Positions 47,918-55,947 of a stretch of DNA of 64,000 bases are shown here, piece after piece. Source of the DNA: Moritella sp. JT01. Its GTDB lineage: Bacteria > Pseudomonadota > Gammaproteobacteria > Enterobacterales > Moritellaceae. Numbering within the stretch: position 1 is the stretch's first letter; each line of letters opens with the position of its first letter. The notes under the pieces were generated by a model. That model was not told the DNA's origin, searched no databases, and worked only from the letters and a program-made list of their open reading frames with translations. The stretch is from the NCBI RefSeq assembly GCF_001574435.1, contig NZ_LOCN01000001.1, positions 14,774 to 78,773 on the forward strand, in the 5' to 3' direction. The translations under genes were made by a program, and so were the position numbers.

Positions 47918-48346
47918 ATGGAACTATTTACAGACGTTGGTGCAACTCAGGCTGATAATAATATTGTTGAACAAGCTGTTACACCTGTCGCAGTGGAAGC
48001 AAGTGCAGACGATATGGTATTGCCAATTCACTTTAGTGATGCAGCGGCAGCGAGAGTAAAAGAATTGATCACTGAAGAAGAAAACTTAGCACTTAAATTA
48101 CGCGTGTACGTTACAGGTGGTGGGTGTTCTGGTTTCTCTTACGGTTTTACCTTTGATGAAAAGATCAATCCAGGTGATACGGTTATCGAAAAGAACAGTG
48201 TAATTATGGTTGTAGACTCGATGAGCTTGCAATATTTGGTTGACGGTACGGTGGATTATATTGATGGCTTAGAAGGTTCACGTTTTCTCGTAAACAACCC
48301 GAACGCAACAACAACGTGTGGTTGTGGTTCAAGCTTCTCAATCTAA
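47918..48346 (+). CDS. erpA: Iron-sulfur cluster insertion protein ErpA
   Basis: 142 residues from the ATG at 47918, preferred over the GTG at 47906. The A-type carrier body has the three cluster Cys in GGGCSGF and CGCGSS, plus DSMSLQYL and DGLEGSRF. Compared with the 114-residue E. coli protein there is an N-terminal extension of about 30 residues ([10 protein letters not shown] onward). An inner ATG at 48014 would give normal length but has no ribosome binding site. It delivers Fe-S clusters to target enzymes. An IscR site covers its promoter. Confidence 0.95.
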   Translation: MELFTDVGATQADNNIVEQAVTPVAVEASADDMVLPIHFSDAAAARVKELITEEENLALKLRVYVTGGGCSGFSYGFTFDEKINPGDTVIEKNSVIMVVDSMSLQYLVDGTVDYIDGLEGSRFLVNNPNATTTCGCGSSFSI

Positions 48347-48445
48347 GTTCTAGTTTACTCTTCTGATAATCGAGCTCTGAAACTGTCATTGTCAGCCAGC
48401 TTGATTAGGATGGAATACAATTTCATACTCAAGTTAGCATTAAAA

Positions 48446-48491
48446 TTCAGATAATAAAAAAGGGACCGAGGTCCCTTTTTTATTATCTGAA
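48446..48491. terminator. Perfect 46-bp palindromic terminator between erpA and dsbB
   Basis: 22-base arms match perfectly, with only two central bases between them. The core is AAAAAAGGGACC / GGTCCCTTTTTT. The outer arms include the last sense codons and double stop (TTC AGA TAA TAA) of the convergent dsbB-like gene. It can work in both directions. Confidence 0.9.
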
Positions 48492-49031
48492 TAGCCAGTA
48501 ACTTACAGGGTCACCTGGGCACTCGTATGGACCACATTCGGCGAATGCATTTAGCATATTTGATGCTGTTATCAGGATTACTGCGATAATAGCTATTTTA
48601 GCTATACCAGTCTGCATTGAAAAAGGTACATATTTAACTTTTTCATATTGAGCAGAAAAAGCCATCATTATAGCGGTTCCAGCAATGATTACAGCGAAAG
48701 TAATAAATGCCCAAGTATAAAAATGCATGCCTAAAAACGGAGCACCATAGTGTGGTGTTCCAGGTATTACGTGTAGCGATACTTGACGTAATGCGACTGC
48801 TGCACCTAAAAGTGCACCTGCAAGCATAGCGCTATAATGTATCATTCGAGGGCCAAAGATTATATTACATAATAAGCCGAATAACACAGCGATAAAGCCA
48901 ACACGTTGCAATAAACAAAGTGGGCAAGCTAGTATGTTTTCTGCAATTTGTGAATAAAATGCAAATCCAAGTACTAATGACAATGCAATAGCACCAAGGG
49001 CATTTAACTGGCGAGATAGATTATTAGTCAT
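48483..49031 (-). CDS. dsbB: DsbB-family disulfide bond formation protein
   Basis: 182 residues with several hydrophobic helices. The first Cys pair is in CPLCLLQRVGF, as in DsbB. A later pair is in ECGPYECPGDP near the C-terminus. DsbB reoxidises DsbA with quinones in the inner membrane. The long helix arrangement resembles a divergent DsbB or DsbI type, so the exact partner is open. It follows a 51-residue DUF5993-like gene by 8 bases, sharing its transcript. AGGATAA precedes the ATG. Confidence 0.85.
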   Translation of the reverse strand: MTNNLSRQLNALGAIALSLVLGFAFYSQIAENILACPLCLLQRVGFIAVLFGLLCNIIFGPRMIHYSAMLAGALLGAAVALRQVSLHVIPGTPHYGAPFLGMHFYTWAFITFAVIIAGTAIMMAFSAQYEKVKYVPFSMQTGIAKIAIIAVILITASNMLNAFAECGPYECPGDPVSYWLFR

Positions 49032-49039
49032 TATTTATC

Positions 49040-49195
49040 CTAAAGTAAAATTTGTAGCGTGTCAGTTGCATGATGTGAAAACCAAAATGCGCTCACGAGC
49101 AATGAAAATATAAATCCATAGAATGACCATACCCGTTTCCCTTTTAATGCGAACACCATGCTCACTAGGTATAGGGCAAAGATTAATGCCATCAT
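49040..49195 (-). CDS. Small membrane protein, DUF5993-like, paired with the DsbB gene
   Basis: 51 residues, starting ATG ATG at 49195: two hydrophobic helices (MMALIFALYLVSMVFAL, then FYGFIFSLLVSAFWF) and an ending HHATDTLQILL. I recognise the late HHATDxL motif as that of DUF5993 proteins, which are about 50 residues and found next to DsbB-like genes. Only 8 bases separate it from dsbB. No biochemical role is known. Confidence 0.75.
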   Translation of the reverse strand: MMALIFALYLVSMVFALKGKRVWSFYGFIFSLLVSAFWFSHHATDTLQILL

Positions 49196-49350
49196 AATTA
49201 ATTACCTTAAAATGTGTTTTTGAATAACTTTTGTTGAATATACTCGCTCATATCAAAGTTTTCAACATTAAAGTGTGTTAAGAGGTCGAGTTTGTGCATC
49301 AACTATCATATTTGTGAAGATCTACGTGCCCACGAAAGCGACAGTATCGA

Positions 49351-49737
49351 TTATTTAATCTTGAATGCGCGCCAAACCAACAATAACCAAGACAACATCA
49401 GGCCGCTGCCACCGAAAGGCGTGATACTACTTAGCCATTTCTCACCGGTTAATGCATACAAGATTAAACTGCCACTGAACGTAATAATACTTATCAGTTG
49501 TAGTCCTGCTATCCAATTAAATCGTCCCGCGACAAACTTATTATCCAATAAAGCCAAAAATAACAGGCTTAAAGTATGAATAAATAAATAGTCTCGTGCC
49601 GTCGCAAAGTTGGCAACACTGTTATTCAGTACCAGTTGAGAGTGCCATAGATGCGCACCTAATGTACCCACAAGAATATTGGTAAACATTAATATTGAAC
49701 TGATGATAAGGAAATACTTGAGTCTGTTGTTCTGCAT
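49351..49737 (-). CDS. DUF423 family membrane protein (YgdD-like)
   Basis: 128 residues with four hydrophobic helices. The DUF423 pattern is visible as VGTLGAHLW early, FATARDYLFIHTLSLL in the middle and SSITPFGGSGLMLSWLLL near the end. It is an inner-membrane protein of unknown function, like E. coli YgdD. It stands alone. A plus-strand frame (49292-49579) across it is an antisense shadow. Confidence 0.85.
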   Translation of the reverse strand: MQNNRLKYFLIISSILMFTNILVGTLGAHLWHSQLVLNNSVANFATARDYLFIHTLSLLFLALLDNKFVAGRFNWIAGLQLISIITFSGSLILYALTGEKWLSSITPFGGSGLMLSWLLLVWRAFKIK

Positions 49738-49949
49738 GGTGCGGTTACCTTTGATAAGTCGAAAAACTTAATTTGTTGTAATACGTAATACTTACGCTGT
49801 TGTAATACGTAATAAAGTTGTCATTTATCTTACATTTTTTGTTCATATTTATCACATATCTTTGTCATATTTCATCCTTAGAATTAATCTAAATTTAAAG
49901 TAACTACTCAACAAAATATTTTATATTTTTTAATGGGATGGAATTCAAA

Positions 49950-50924
49950 ATGAAAAAAACATTACTTGCACTTGTATTACCAAGCTTATTCGCATCAACT
50001 GTTGGCGCAGCTGAAGTTTATAGCGATAACGGTCAATCAGTTAACGTTTACGGTCGTGCTTATGCAGGGCATGACTTTAGCGGTGAAGACAAAAATGCTA
50101 ATTATGGTAATGATTCTTACATCCGTATTGGCGCTAAATTAAAATCAGACATCTCTGACTCACTATCGGCATTTGGTCGTTATGAACTACAGTGGGATCT
50201 AGCTGATGGCGAGAAACAAGAAAAAACGAAAACTCGCTTAGCGTATGTTGGTCTTAAGAGTGACGTTGGTGCATTCAGCTTCGGTCGTCAATATGGTGCT
50301 GTTTCATTAGTATCAGATATTACTGATACGGCTTATACCAATGCATATGGTGGCAATCTGGGTGTAGGTAAAGACCACGATGGTACAAATCGTGACAGTA
50401 GCCTATTAAAATACAGCAACAAATTTGGCGGACTACAATTAGATGCGTCATACCGCCTTGATGATAACCGTAAAGATGCAGAAAGTGATGCTGCATACGG
50501 TTTAGCTGCGGCATATAAACTTGATTTTGGTCTAACACTTGCGGCTGGTTTTAACGCGAGTTCACCAACAGATGATTATGACGCATCAATCTTCTTAGTG
50601 GGTGCTAGCTATAAAACGGGACCTGTTAAATTAGCTGCTACGTATTCTCAAGGTTCTGAATTCTTAGCTGAAGGTGAAGACCATACTGGTTACGAATTAA
50701 CGGCTGAATACAAGATAAATAAACAATTACGTGCGCAAATTTTGTATAATGTACAAGAAACTGAAGACACAAAATCATCGGCTAAAGCAGACTCTGTTGA
50801 TGACCTCGTATTCGGTGTCCGTTATGACTTCAACAAAAGCTTCCGTACTGTTGCTGAATACCGCATTAATGGTGTCGATGGCATGGATGACGATTTCCAC
50901 TTAGCTGCACGCTACAGCTTCTAA
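49950..50924 (+). CDS. Outer membrane porin (OmpC/OmpF-like)
   Basis: About 324 residues from the ATG at 49950, which has GGATGG upstream; the ATG at 49938 is less likely. A signal peptide (cleaved near VGAAE) is followed by a 16-strand barrel pattern: VNVYGRAYAGHDF, FGRYELQWDL, FSFGRQYGAV and a C-terminal RYSF ending in Phe. The long loop 3 holds a DITDTAYTNAYGGNLGVGKD segment that would narrow the pore. It lets small hydrophilic solutes through the outer membrane. It probably supplies much of the outer membrane protein, given the strong ribosome binding site. Confidence 0.92.
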   Translation: MKKTLLALVLPSLFASTVGAAEVYSDNGQSVNVYGRAYAGHDFSGEDKNANYGNDSYIRIGAKLKSDISDSLSAFGRYELQWDLADGEKQEKTKTRLAYVGLKSDVGAFSFGRQYGAVSLVSDITDTAYTNAYGGNLGVGKDHDGTNRDSSLLKYSNKFGGLQLDASYRLDDNRKDAESDAAYGLAAAYKLDFGLTLAAGFNASSPTDDYDASIFLVGASYKTGPVKLAATYSQGSEFLAEGEDHTGYELTAEYKINKQLRAQILYNVQETEDTKSSAKADSVDDLVFGVRYDFNKSFRTVAEYRINGVDGMDDDFHLAARYSF

Positions 50925-50977
50925 TTATTAAATTAGCGATAGCGGGGTTAAATTAGCCTCGCTAAATTAAGATAGTT

Positions 50978-51025
50978 GAATGCGCAAAAGCGGCTAACCT
51001 TCGGGTTAACCGCTTTTGCGCATTC
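50978..51025 (+). terminator. Large UUCG hairpin after the porin gene
   Basis: 22-base arms (one mismatch) capped by the stable TTCG tetraloop. The downstream tract is TCAGTTCTCTA, not a clean T-run, so it may be a terminator or an mRNA-stabilising 3' stem for an abundant porin mRNA. Confidence 0.55.
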
Positions 51026-51142
51026 AGTTCTCTATCTAGTTCATATTCAAAGCGTAAGCTGGTTGTGTATAGCTTGAAAACAGTTGATAATGGCTGCAAA
51101 TTTCTAGTTTGGCCTTTTAGTTTAGTAAGGTAGGTAAAGATA

Positions 51143-51400
51143 ATGCAGCAATTGGACTTAAGTCGCTATGCTTGCCCTTTACCACTTATTAAAGTGAAGC
51201 TATGGTTAAAGCAAGCTGAGCTTGGCACAGAAATAACCGTACTACTGACCGATCCTGGTTCTCGTCAAGATATACCCAAATTTTTAATCAGTCTTGGTCA
51301 AGAAGTCGTTGAGTTAGAAAACTCGCCATTAATGTTACGCATTAAGGTGAAGAAGCTAACGCCGCATTTATCCCTAACACAGCTCAATACTCAATATTAA
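51143..51400 (+). CDS. TusA/SirA-family sulfur carrier-like protein
   Basis: 85 residues. The single Cys of the family lies in YACPLPLIKVKLWLKQ, the CPxP-type motif, and TDPGSRQDIPKF is the next conserved segment. TusA relays sulfur for tRNA thiolation; related proteins have other redox or sulfur tasks, and this one cannot be told apart. It precedes a PerM-type gene by 14 bases. Confidence 0.88.
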   Translation: MQQLDLSRYACPLPLIKVKLWLKQAELGTEITVLLTDPGSRQDIPKFLISLGQEVVELENSPLMLRIKVKKLTPHLSLTQLNTQY

Positions 51401-51414
51401 GGCAATAATAATTT

Positions 51415-52476
51415 ATGATCTCTGTCGTATCTCGTTGGTATCAGGAACGTTTTTCTGACCCGCATGCAGTCACTTTATTTCTTCTGTTAGTATTTGGCTT
51501 TTCGGTTATTTATTTTATTGGTGGATTAATTACCCCTTTTTTAGTGGCTGTGGTACTGGCTTATTTACTTGATTGGCCATTAATACAGTTAATGCGTTTA
51601 GGGTTATCCAGAATCTGGGCCACGGTGATCATTCTAATGTTATTTGTCACCATGATGGTCATGCTCACATTGGGTTTGGTACCAACCGTATGGCATCAAG
51701 GTGTGAACCTGGTTAAAGCGATGCCAACGATGCTTAAGGAAGGGCAGGAATTTTTACTGATGTTGCCGAAAGAAAATCCAGATGTATTTAACGAAGAATT
51801 AATCAAAGCGGCGTTACTGACTTTGCAGGAACATATCGTTGGGTCTGGTGAAGCGATTGTTAGCGCTTCTTTTGCGTCGTTATTTGATCTTGCCGCGATC
51901 TTGATCTACTCAATTTTAGTACCGCTATTAGTGTTCTTTATGCTTAAAGATAAGCGTCTTTTGGTGAACAGTTTAGTGAAAATATTGCCGCAGAATCGTC
52001 GGCTTGCGATGGAAGTTTGGACCGAAATGAATGGTCAAATTGCCAATTATATTCGTGGTAAGGTATTTGAAATTATCATTGTTGGTTTTAGCACTTGGTT
52101 GGTGTTCTTCTTTACCGATTTACAATATGCGGCGCTGCTTGCTGTATTGGTTGGTTTCTCGGTATTAATTCCTTACATTGGTGCTGCCGCGGTGACGGTT
52201 CCAGTGATAGTCGTGGGTTTATTCCAGTGGGGATTAACGCCAGAATTCACTTATATGATGATTGCTTATGGGGTTGTTCAGGCACTTGATGGCAATTTGT
52301 TAGTGCCAATTCTGTTCTCTGAAGCGGTGAATCTACACCCTATCGCGATCATTATGTCGGTATTGTTATTTGGTGGTTTGTGGGGATTCTGGGGCGTGTT
52401 TTTTGCGATCCCATTAGCGACCTTAGTGAAAGCGGTGTTTAACGCTTGGCCTAAAAGCATCACTGAAGAAGCTTAA
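51415..52476 (+). CDS. AI-2E/PerM-family transporter
   Basis: 353 residues with about eight hydrophobic helices. The C-terminal half has VLVGFSVLIPYIGAAAVTVPV, LDGNLLVPILFSEAVNLHPIAI and GGLWGFWGVFFAIPLATL, which are AI-2E (PF01594) signatures. Family members have been linked to quorum-signal export, sodium/proton exchange or unknown cargo. It lies 14 bases after the TusA-like gene in the same direction, a pairing common in Vibrio relatives. A palindromic repeat begins just after its stop. Confidence 0.9.
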   Translation: MISVVSRWYQERFSDPHAVTLFLLLVFGFSVIYFIGGLITPFLVAVVLAYLLDWPLIQLMRLGLSRIWATVIILMLFVTMMVMLTLGLVPTVWHQGVNLVKAMPTMLKEGQEFLLMLPKENPDVFNEELIKAALLTLQEHIVGSGEAIVSASFASLFDLAAILIYSILVPLLVFFMLKDKRLLVNSLVKILPQNRRLAMEVWTEMNGQIANYIRGKVFEIIIVGFSTWLVFFFTDLQYAALLAVLVGFSVLIPYIGAAAVTVPVIVVGLFQWGLTPEFTYMMIAYGVVQALDGNLLVPILFSEAVNLHPIAIIMSVLLFGGLWGFWGVFFAIPLATLVKAVFNAWPKSITEEA

Positions 52477-52479
52477 TAG

Positions 52480-52629
52480 TATATCCAGCGAATCTCTACG
52501 GGAGGTGAGCAGGAATAACAGCATAGCGTTACAATATTTGAAAATGGGATAACCATTATTTACATATTGCGCTTTGTTCTGATATCTCTGCTCGTCTCTG
52601 GTATAGCATTTTGAAGTAACTTGGATATA
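52480..52629. repeat. Dispersed imperfect palindrome, copy 2 (after the PerM-type gene)
   Basis: 150 bases bounded by the inverted ends TATATCCA and TGGATATA. Internal arms pair GAGCAG with CTGCTC and CAATAT with ATATTG. It shares long stretches with copy 1 (GCGTTACAATATTTGAAAAT, TGTTCTGATATC). It starts 4 bases after the stop of the gene at 51415. The short terminal inverted repeats make it MITE-like; no transposase is in the window. Confidence 0.75.
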
Positions 52630-52654
52630 TTCGTTGGACGCTATTTATTGTTAT

Positions 52655-52996
52655 TTAGTCTGCTAGTAATTTATCTGTCTTAGCCGCGCACACAAAATCA
52701 TTCTTATGTAATCCTTTAATACTGTGTGACCACCACGTGATCGTCACTTTACCCCATTCTGTTAATAGCGCAGGATGATGGCCTTCTGCTTCAGCCAACT
52801 CCGCTACACGATTAGTAAATGCGATCGCTTGTTTAAAGTTTTTAAACTTAAATTCACGCTCTAACTGCATAATGTTGTCACGTACTTCCACTGCCCAATC
52901 TGGGATCTGGTTAATTAATACGGCTAACTCTGCGTCACTGACTTTTGGTGCATCGGCGCGACATGCTTGGCAACTTTGTAAATTTAACTCTGTCAT
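52655..52996 (-). CDS. phhB: Pterin-4a-carbinolamine dehydratase
   Basis: 113 residues. The family motifs are [28 protein letters not shown], with the His pair, and [19 protein letters not shown]. It regenerates the tetrahydropterin cofactor used by phenylalanine hydroxylase. It follows phhA by 75 bases on the minus strand. Confidence 0.96.
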   Translation of the reverse strand: MTELNLQSCQACRADAPKVSDAELAVLINQIPDWAVEVRDNIMQLEREFKFKNFKQAIAFTNRVAELAEAEGHHPALLTEWGKVTITWWSHSIKGLHKNDFVCAAKTDKLLAD

Positions 52997-53071
52997 GGCT
53001 GTGTTCTCGTTTTAATTAAGGTGTTAAATAAGGTTTTAAATAGGATTCACGATTATTTGTTATGTCAGGGT

Positions 53072-53890
53072 TTAACAAGCCGCATCTTCTTTCGGTGTAT
53101 AAGCCGAAGGTTTCATGCCTAATATTTTGGCTTCTTTTATCAAGGCAATTAAATCGAGTTTAATTAATTGTTGTAAATCGGATAGCTGGTTAATCACAAA
53201 GTAATTCTTTTGTAACTCATCAATACGGTAATGAGTTCGGAATGCTTCTATCACTTGCAGTGGTTGACGATTGGGAATATCGCTGTCTAAGCTGTAGCAC
53301 GTTTCTTCTTTAGATGACAGAATTCCACCGCCAAAGATCTTCAAACCTTGGTCGCTTTGCATTAAACCAAACTCAATCGTAAACCAGTATAAACGTGCCA
53401 GCATAGGGCGATCTGCTTTGTCGGCTTTTAAACCCAGTTCACCGTAATGCTGAGAAAAATCAGCATAAGCTTGATTGGTGAGTAGCGGGCAGTGACCAAA
53501 CAATTCATGAAAAATATCCGGCTCTTGAATGTAGTCTATGTCGGCTTTGGTGCGAATGAAAGTAGCCGCCGGAAAACGTTTCGTTGCCAGCAATTCAAAA
53601 AAACGTTCAAAACCAATTAAAGCAGGGACATTCTCGACTTGCCAACCCGTTAATTTCTTTAGCTTACGGTTGATATCCGGCAATTGCGGAATGCGGTCTG
53701 CGCCCATTTTCAGTAGTTCAATACCCGCGATGAATTCATCACAGGCACGGTCTTTAATAATACGTGTTTGACGATTGTAGAGCGTTGCCCAAGTATTGTT
53801 TTCCTCATCGCTATAATTGATGTACCCGTGCTGATCTGGCTTGTGTGAAACATATTTTGGTGTCGGATCAATTGCTAAAGATGAGTTCAT
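53072..53890 (-). CDS. phhA: Phenylalanine 4-monooxygenase
   Basis: 272 residues, the bacterial size. The iron ligands are in DIFHELFGHCPLL (two His) and YWFTIEFGL (Glu). It turns phenylalanine into tyrosine with O2 and tetrahydropterin. It is divergent from a MocR-type regulator; three copies of an 11-base sequence lie in the 195-base spacer. This placement makes it the likely target of that regulator. Confidence 0.96.
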   Translation of the reverse strand: MNSSLAIDPTPKYVSHKPDQHGYINYSDEENNTWATLYNRQTRIIKDRACDEFIAGIELLKMGADRIPQLPDINRKLKKLTGWQVENVPALIGFERFFELLATKRFPAATFIRTKADIDYIQEPDIFHELFGHCPLLTNQAYADFSQHYGELGLKADKADRPMLARLYWFTIEFGLMQSDQGLKIFGGGILSSKEETCYSLDSDIPNRQPLQVIEAFRTHYRIDELQKNYFVINQLSDLQQLIKLDLIALIKEAKILGMKPSAYTPKEDAAC

Positions 53891-53975
53891 AATTACGGCC
53901 TACCGCTGTGTTATTCGATTGATGTTTAGATTAACCTTAATAAAACTTGCGGTACAGATTCAGTAAAACGATAAA

Positions 53976-53989
53976 TAAACCAGTACAGT
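53976..53989 (-). promoter_or_regulatory. Candidate MocR operator, site 1
   Basis: On the minus strand ACTGTACTGGTTTA, identical over 14 bases to site 3 on the plus strand, so sites 1 and 3 form a perfect inverted repeat. It lies 86 bases before the phhA start. A weaker copy may lie at about 53949-53959. Confidence 0.6.
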
Positions 53990-54003
53990 CGTGCTAATCT
54001 GTC

Positions 54004-54014
54004 ACTGTACTGGT
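54004..54014 (+). promoter_or_regulatory. Candidate MocR operator, site 2
   Basis: ACTGTACTGGT, identical to 11 bases of sites 1 and 3. It lies 25 bases before site 3 in the same direction, close to two and a half helical turns. Confidence 0.6.
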
Positions 54015-54028
54015 GAGTAAACGCGTAA

Positions 54029-54042
54029 ACTGTACTGGTTTA
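54029..54042 (+). promoter_or_regulatory. Candidate MocR operator, site 3
   Basis: ACTGTACTGGTTTA, ending 43 bases before the regulator's ATG. The placement near its own start fits autoregulation. Confidence 0.6.
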
Positions 54043-54085
54043 TGACTCATCGATTACTCATCAATAATAAAAGCAGCAAGCATAA

Positions 54086-55516
54086 ATGACTAAAGTATTG
54101 TTATATCAGCAAATAGCTGATGATTTACGTGAATTTATTCATCAAGGTGTATATTTACCAGGTGACAAATTACCCTCACTCAGAGCCTTGTCAGTAAAGC
54201 GAAAAGTAAGCATTACGACCATTCAAAGGGCGGTTGAAGAACTTGAGATAATAGGCCTTATTGAAGCGCGACCTAAATCGGGTTATTACGTGTGTTTTAA
54301 GACCCGTACCGAGGTGGTTATTGAGCAGCCAATTATCCCGATGAAACCTAAGTCGGTGAAGATCCATGAGTTAGCCAGTCAGATATTTCATCAGTGCGGA
54401 GCGCCTGATGTTATCAATATGGGCACCTCATACCCGTCGAGTGATTTTATGCCGACCCCCGCATTACAAAAAATAGCCAATCAAGTGATTAAGCATCACA
54501 TGTCAGATATTGTTGAAGTTCAGTTTTCTGCCGGTAATGCTGTATTACGTGACGTATTAGCTAAGCGCATGAATGAATCGGGTTGTCAGGTTACCTCAAA
54601 CGATATTATCGTGACCAATGGTTGCTTAGAAGCCTTATCGGTGTGTTTACGTGCCGTGGCGAAACCGGGTGCAACAATTGCGTTGGAGTCGCCAGGTTTT
54701 GTCGGTTCATTGCAATTAATTGAATCATTAGGGTATAAAGCGTTAGAAATACCTTGCCACTCGGTGACGGGAATGAGTCTAGAAGCGTTAGAGTTAGCGT
54801 TAGAGCAATGGAAAATTTCGGCGGTACTTGTGGTACCAAGTTACAGTAATCCGCTGGGTTCGTGTATGCCGGAGGCCAACCGTAAAAAGCTGGTGGCGCT
54901 ATTGTCGACTCATGATATTCCGTTAATTGAAGATGATTTGTTAGGTGATTTATCGTTTGATGGTTCGCGCTTAAAACCCTGCAAGGCATTCGATAAAAAA
55001 GGCATGGTGTTGTATTGCTCATCCGTGTCTAAAACTATTGCGTCAGGATTACGAGTAGGCTGGATTGCGCCCGGGGCATATTACAAAGAAGTCTCTTATT
55101 TTAAGACTTTTACTAATATCAGTGCCCCGCAATTCTCGCAGATTGTCGTTGCTCAGTTTTATAACAGTGGCAAATATGAACGTCATGTTCGTCAATTGAC
55201 GACGAAGATCGCCAAACAAGTATATTTGATCCAATCTTTTATCCGCCAATACTTTCCTGAGGGAACACTGGTATCAAGTCCACAAGGTGGATGTATTTTG
55301 TGGGTGGTATTACCCAAAGGTATCGATGGACATCAGCTGCATCTTAAAGCGATTAAGATGGGTATTGGTGTGATCCCTGGGCAGTTAAGCAGTGCAACGA
55401 ATAAGTTTGACCACTGTATCCGCATTAACTGTGCCTGTGATCCTAAAGTTGATATTCAGCGCAGTATTAGAACATTGGCTGATATCGCACATGAAATCTT
55501 AGGTAATAGCGGTTGA
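54086..55516 (+). CDS. MocR-type regulator (GntR HTH fused to an aminotransferase-like domain)
   Basis: 476 residues. The first about 75 form a GntR winged helix with PGDKLPSLRALSVKRKVSITTIQRAVEEL. A fold type I aminotransferase domain follows; its pyridoxal phosphate lysine is in SSVSKTIASGLRVGW and a DDLLGDLSFDG segment holds the ring-binding Asp. Such proteins sense a substrate or pyridoxal phosphate and bind direct or inverted repeats. Divergent placement from phhA suggests control of phenylalanine breakdown, which in Pseudomonas is done by a different protein (PhhR, TyrR-like). That role here is inference. Confidence 0.9.
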   Translation: MTKVLLYQQIADDLREFIHQGVYLPGDKLPSLRALSVKRKVSITTIQRAVEELEIIGLIEARPKSGYYVCFKTRTEVVIEQPIIPMKPKSVKIHELASQIFHQCGAPDVINMGTSYPSSDFMPTPALQKIANQVIKHHMSDIVEVQFSAGNAVLRDVLAKRMNESGCQVTSNDIIVTNGCLEALSVCLRAVAKPGATIALESPGFVGSLQLIESLGYKALEIPCHSVTGMSLEALELALEQWKISAVLVVPSYSNPLGSCMPEANRKKLVALLSTHDIPLIEDDLLGDLSFDGSRLKPCKAFDKKGMVLYCSSVSKTIASGLRVGWIAPGAYYKEVSYFKTFTNISAPQFSQIVVAQFYNSGKYERHVRQLTTKIAKQVYLIQSFIRQYFPEGTLVSSPQGGCILWVVLPKGIDGHQLHLKAIKMGIGVIPGQLSSATNKFDHCIRINCACDPKVDIQRSIRTLADIAHEILGNSG

Positions 55517-55664
55517 TAGTGGCCGTGAAATTTTCCATCTAGTCATGACCAATATCAATTTTTATTGCGGGGTGGGGCGTTATAATCTCACCTCCAGAGC
55601 TCTCCCATTCTTAAGTTACGCTTTTCTTGTCGTTCTTAGTTGGTCTCTTTATGAGTAAAAAGTT

Positions 55665-55937
55665 ATGAGTCACAAACCTAATCTCTCTAGCGCAATGATA
55701 AATCTTATTGAAGAAGTACGCGGTGTTTTTCCTTTCTACGAACCAGAGAGCAGTATCTGTGGTGACTCTTGTGAAGGTTGCCCGAAGAAATTATTAGAAT
55801 TAGTCGATGGTGAACTTTGCTATTGGGAAGATCAAGTTAACAGGGGCACCGCGCCAACATTTGATGAATTAAACCGCGTTGGTAAATTGTGCAAAAATGT
55901 TAGACGCGGTTTAAAGCGTAATGGATTAGTTGATTAG
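55665..55937 (+). CDS. Conserved small Cys-rich protein, unknown
   Basis: 90 residues, cytoplasmic in appearance. Four Cys occur in ICGDSCEGCPKK and ELCYW, and one more near KLCKNVRRG, suggesting a metal-binding site or iron-sulfur centre. It ends in a basic segment RRGLKRNG. I believe similar proteins occur in Vibrio and Shewanella as hypothetical genes. The closest upstream neighbour is the MocR-type gene (148 bases). Confidence 0.65.
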   Translation: MSHKPNLSSAMINLIEEVRGVFPFYEPESSICGDSCEGCPKKLLELVDGELCYWEDQVNRGTAPTFDELNRVGKLCKNVRRGLKRNGLVD

Positions 55938-55947
55938 GTTTTTATAT

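Noticed and set aside
49292-49579. 95-residue plus-strand frame
   Set aside because: It is antisense to the DUF423 gene, whose family motifs are clear.
54020-54050. TyrR box near the phhA promoter
   Set aside because: TAAAC and GTTTA arms exist, but the spacing between TAAA and TTTA is 9 instead of the 6 of the TyrR consensus, so I prefer the 11-mer repeats as sites.
54606-55022. 138-residue minus-strand frame
   Set aside because: It is antisense to the MocR-type regulator and reads as a compositional artefact.
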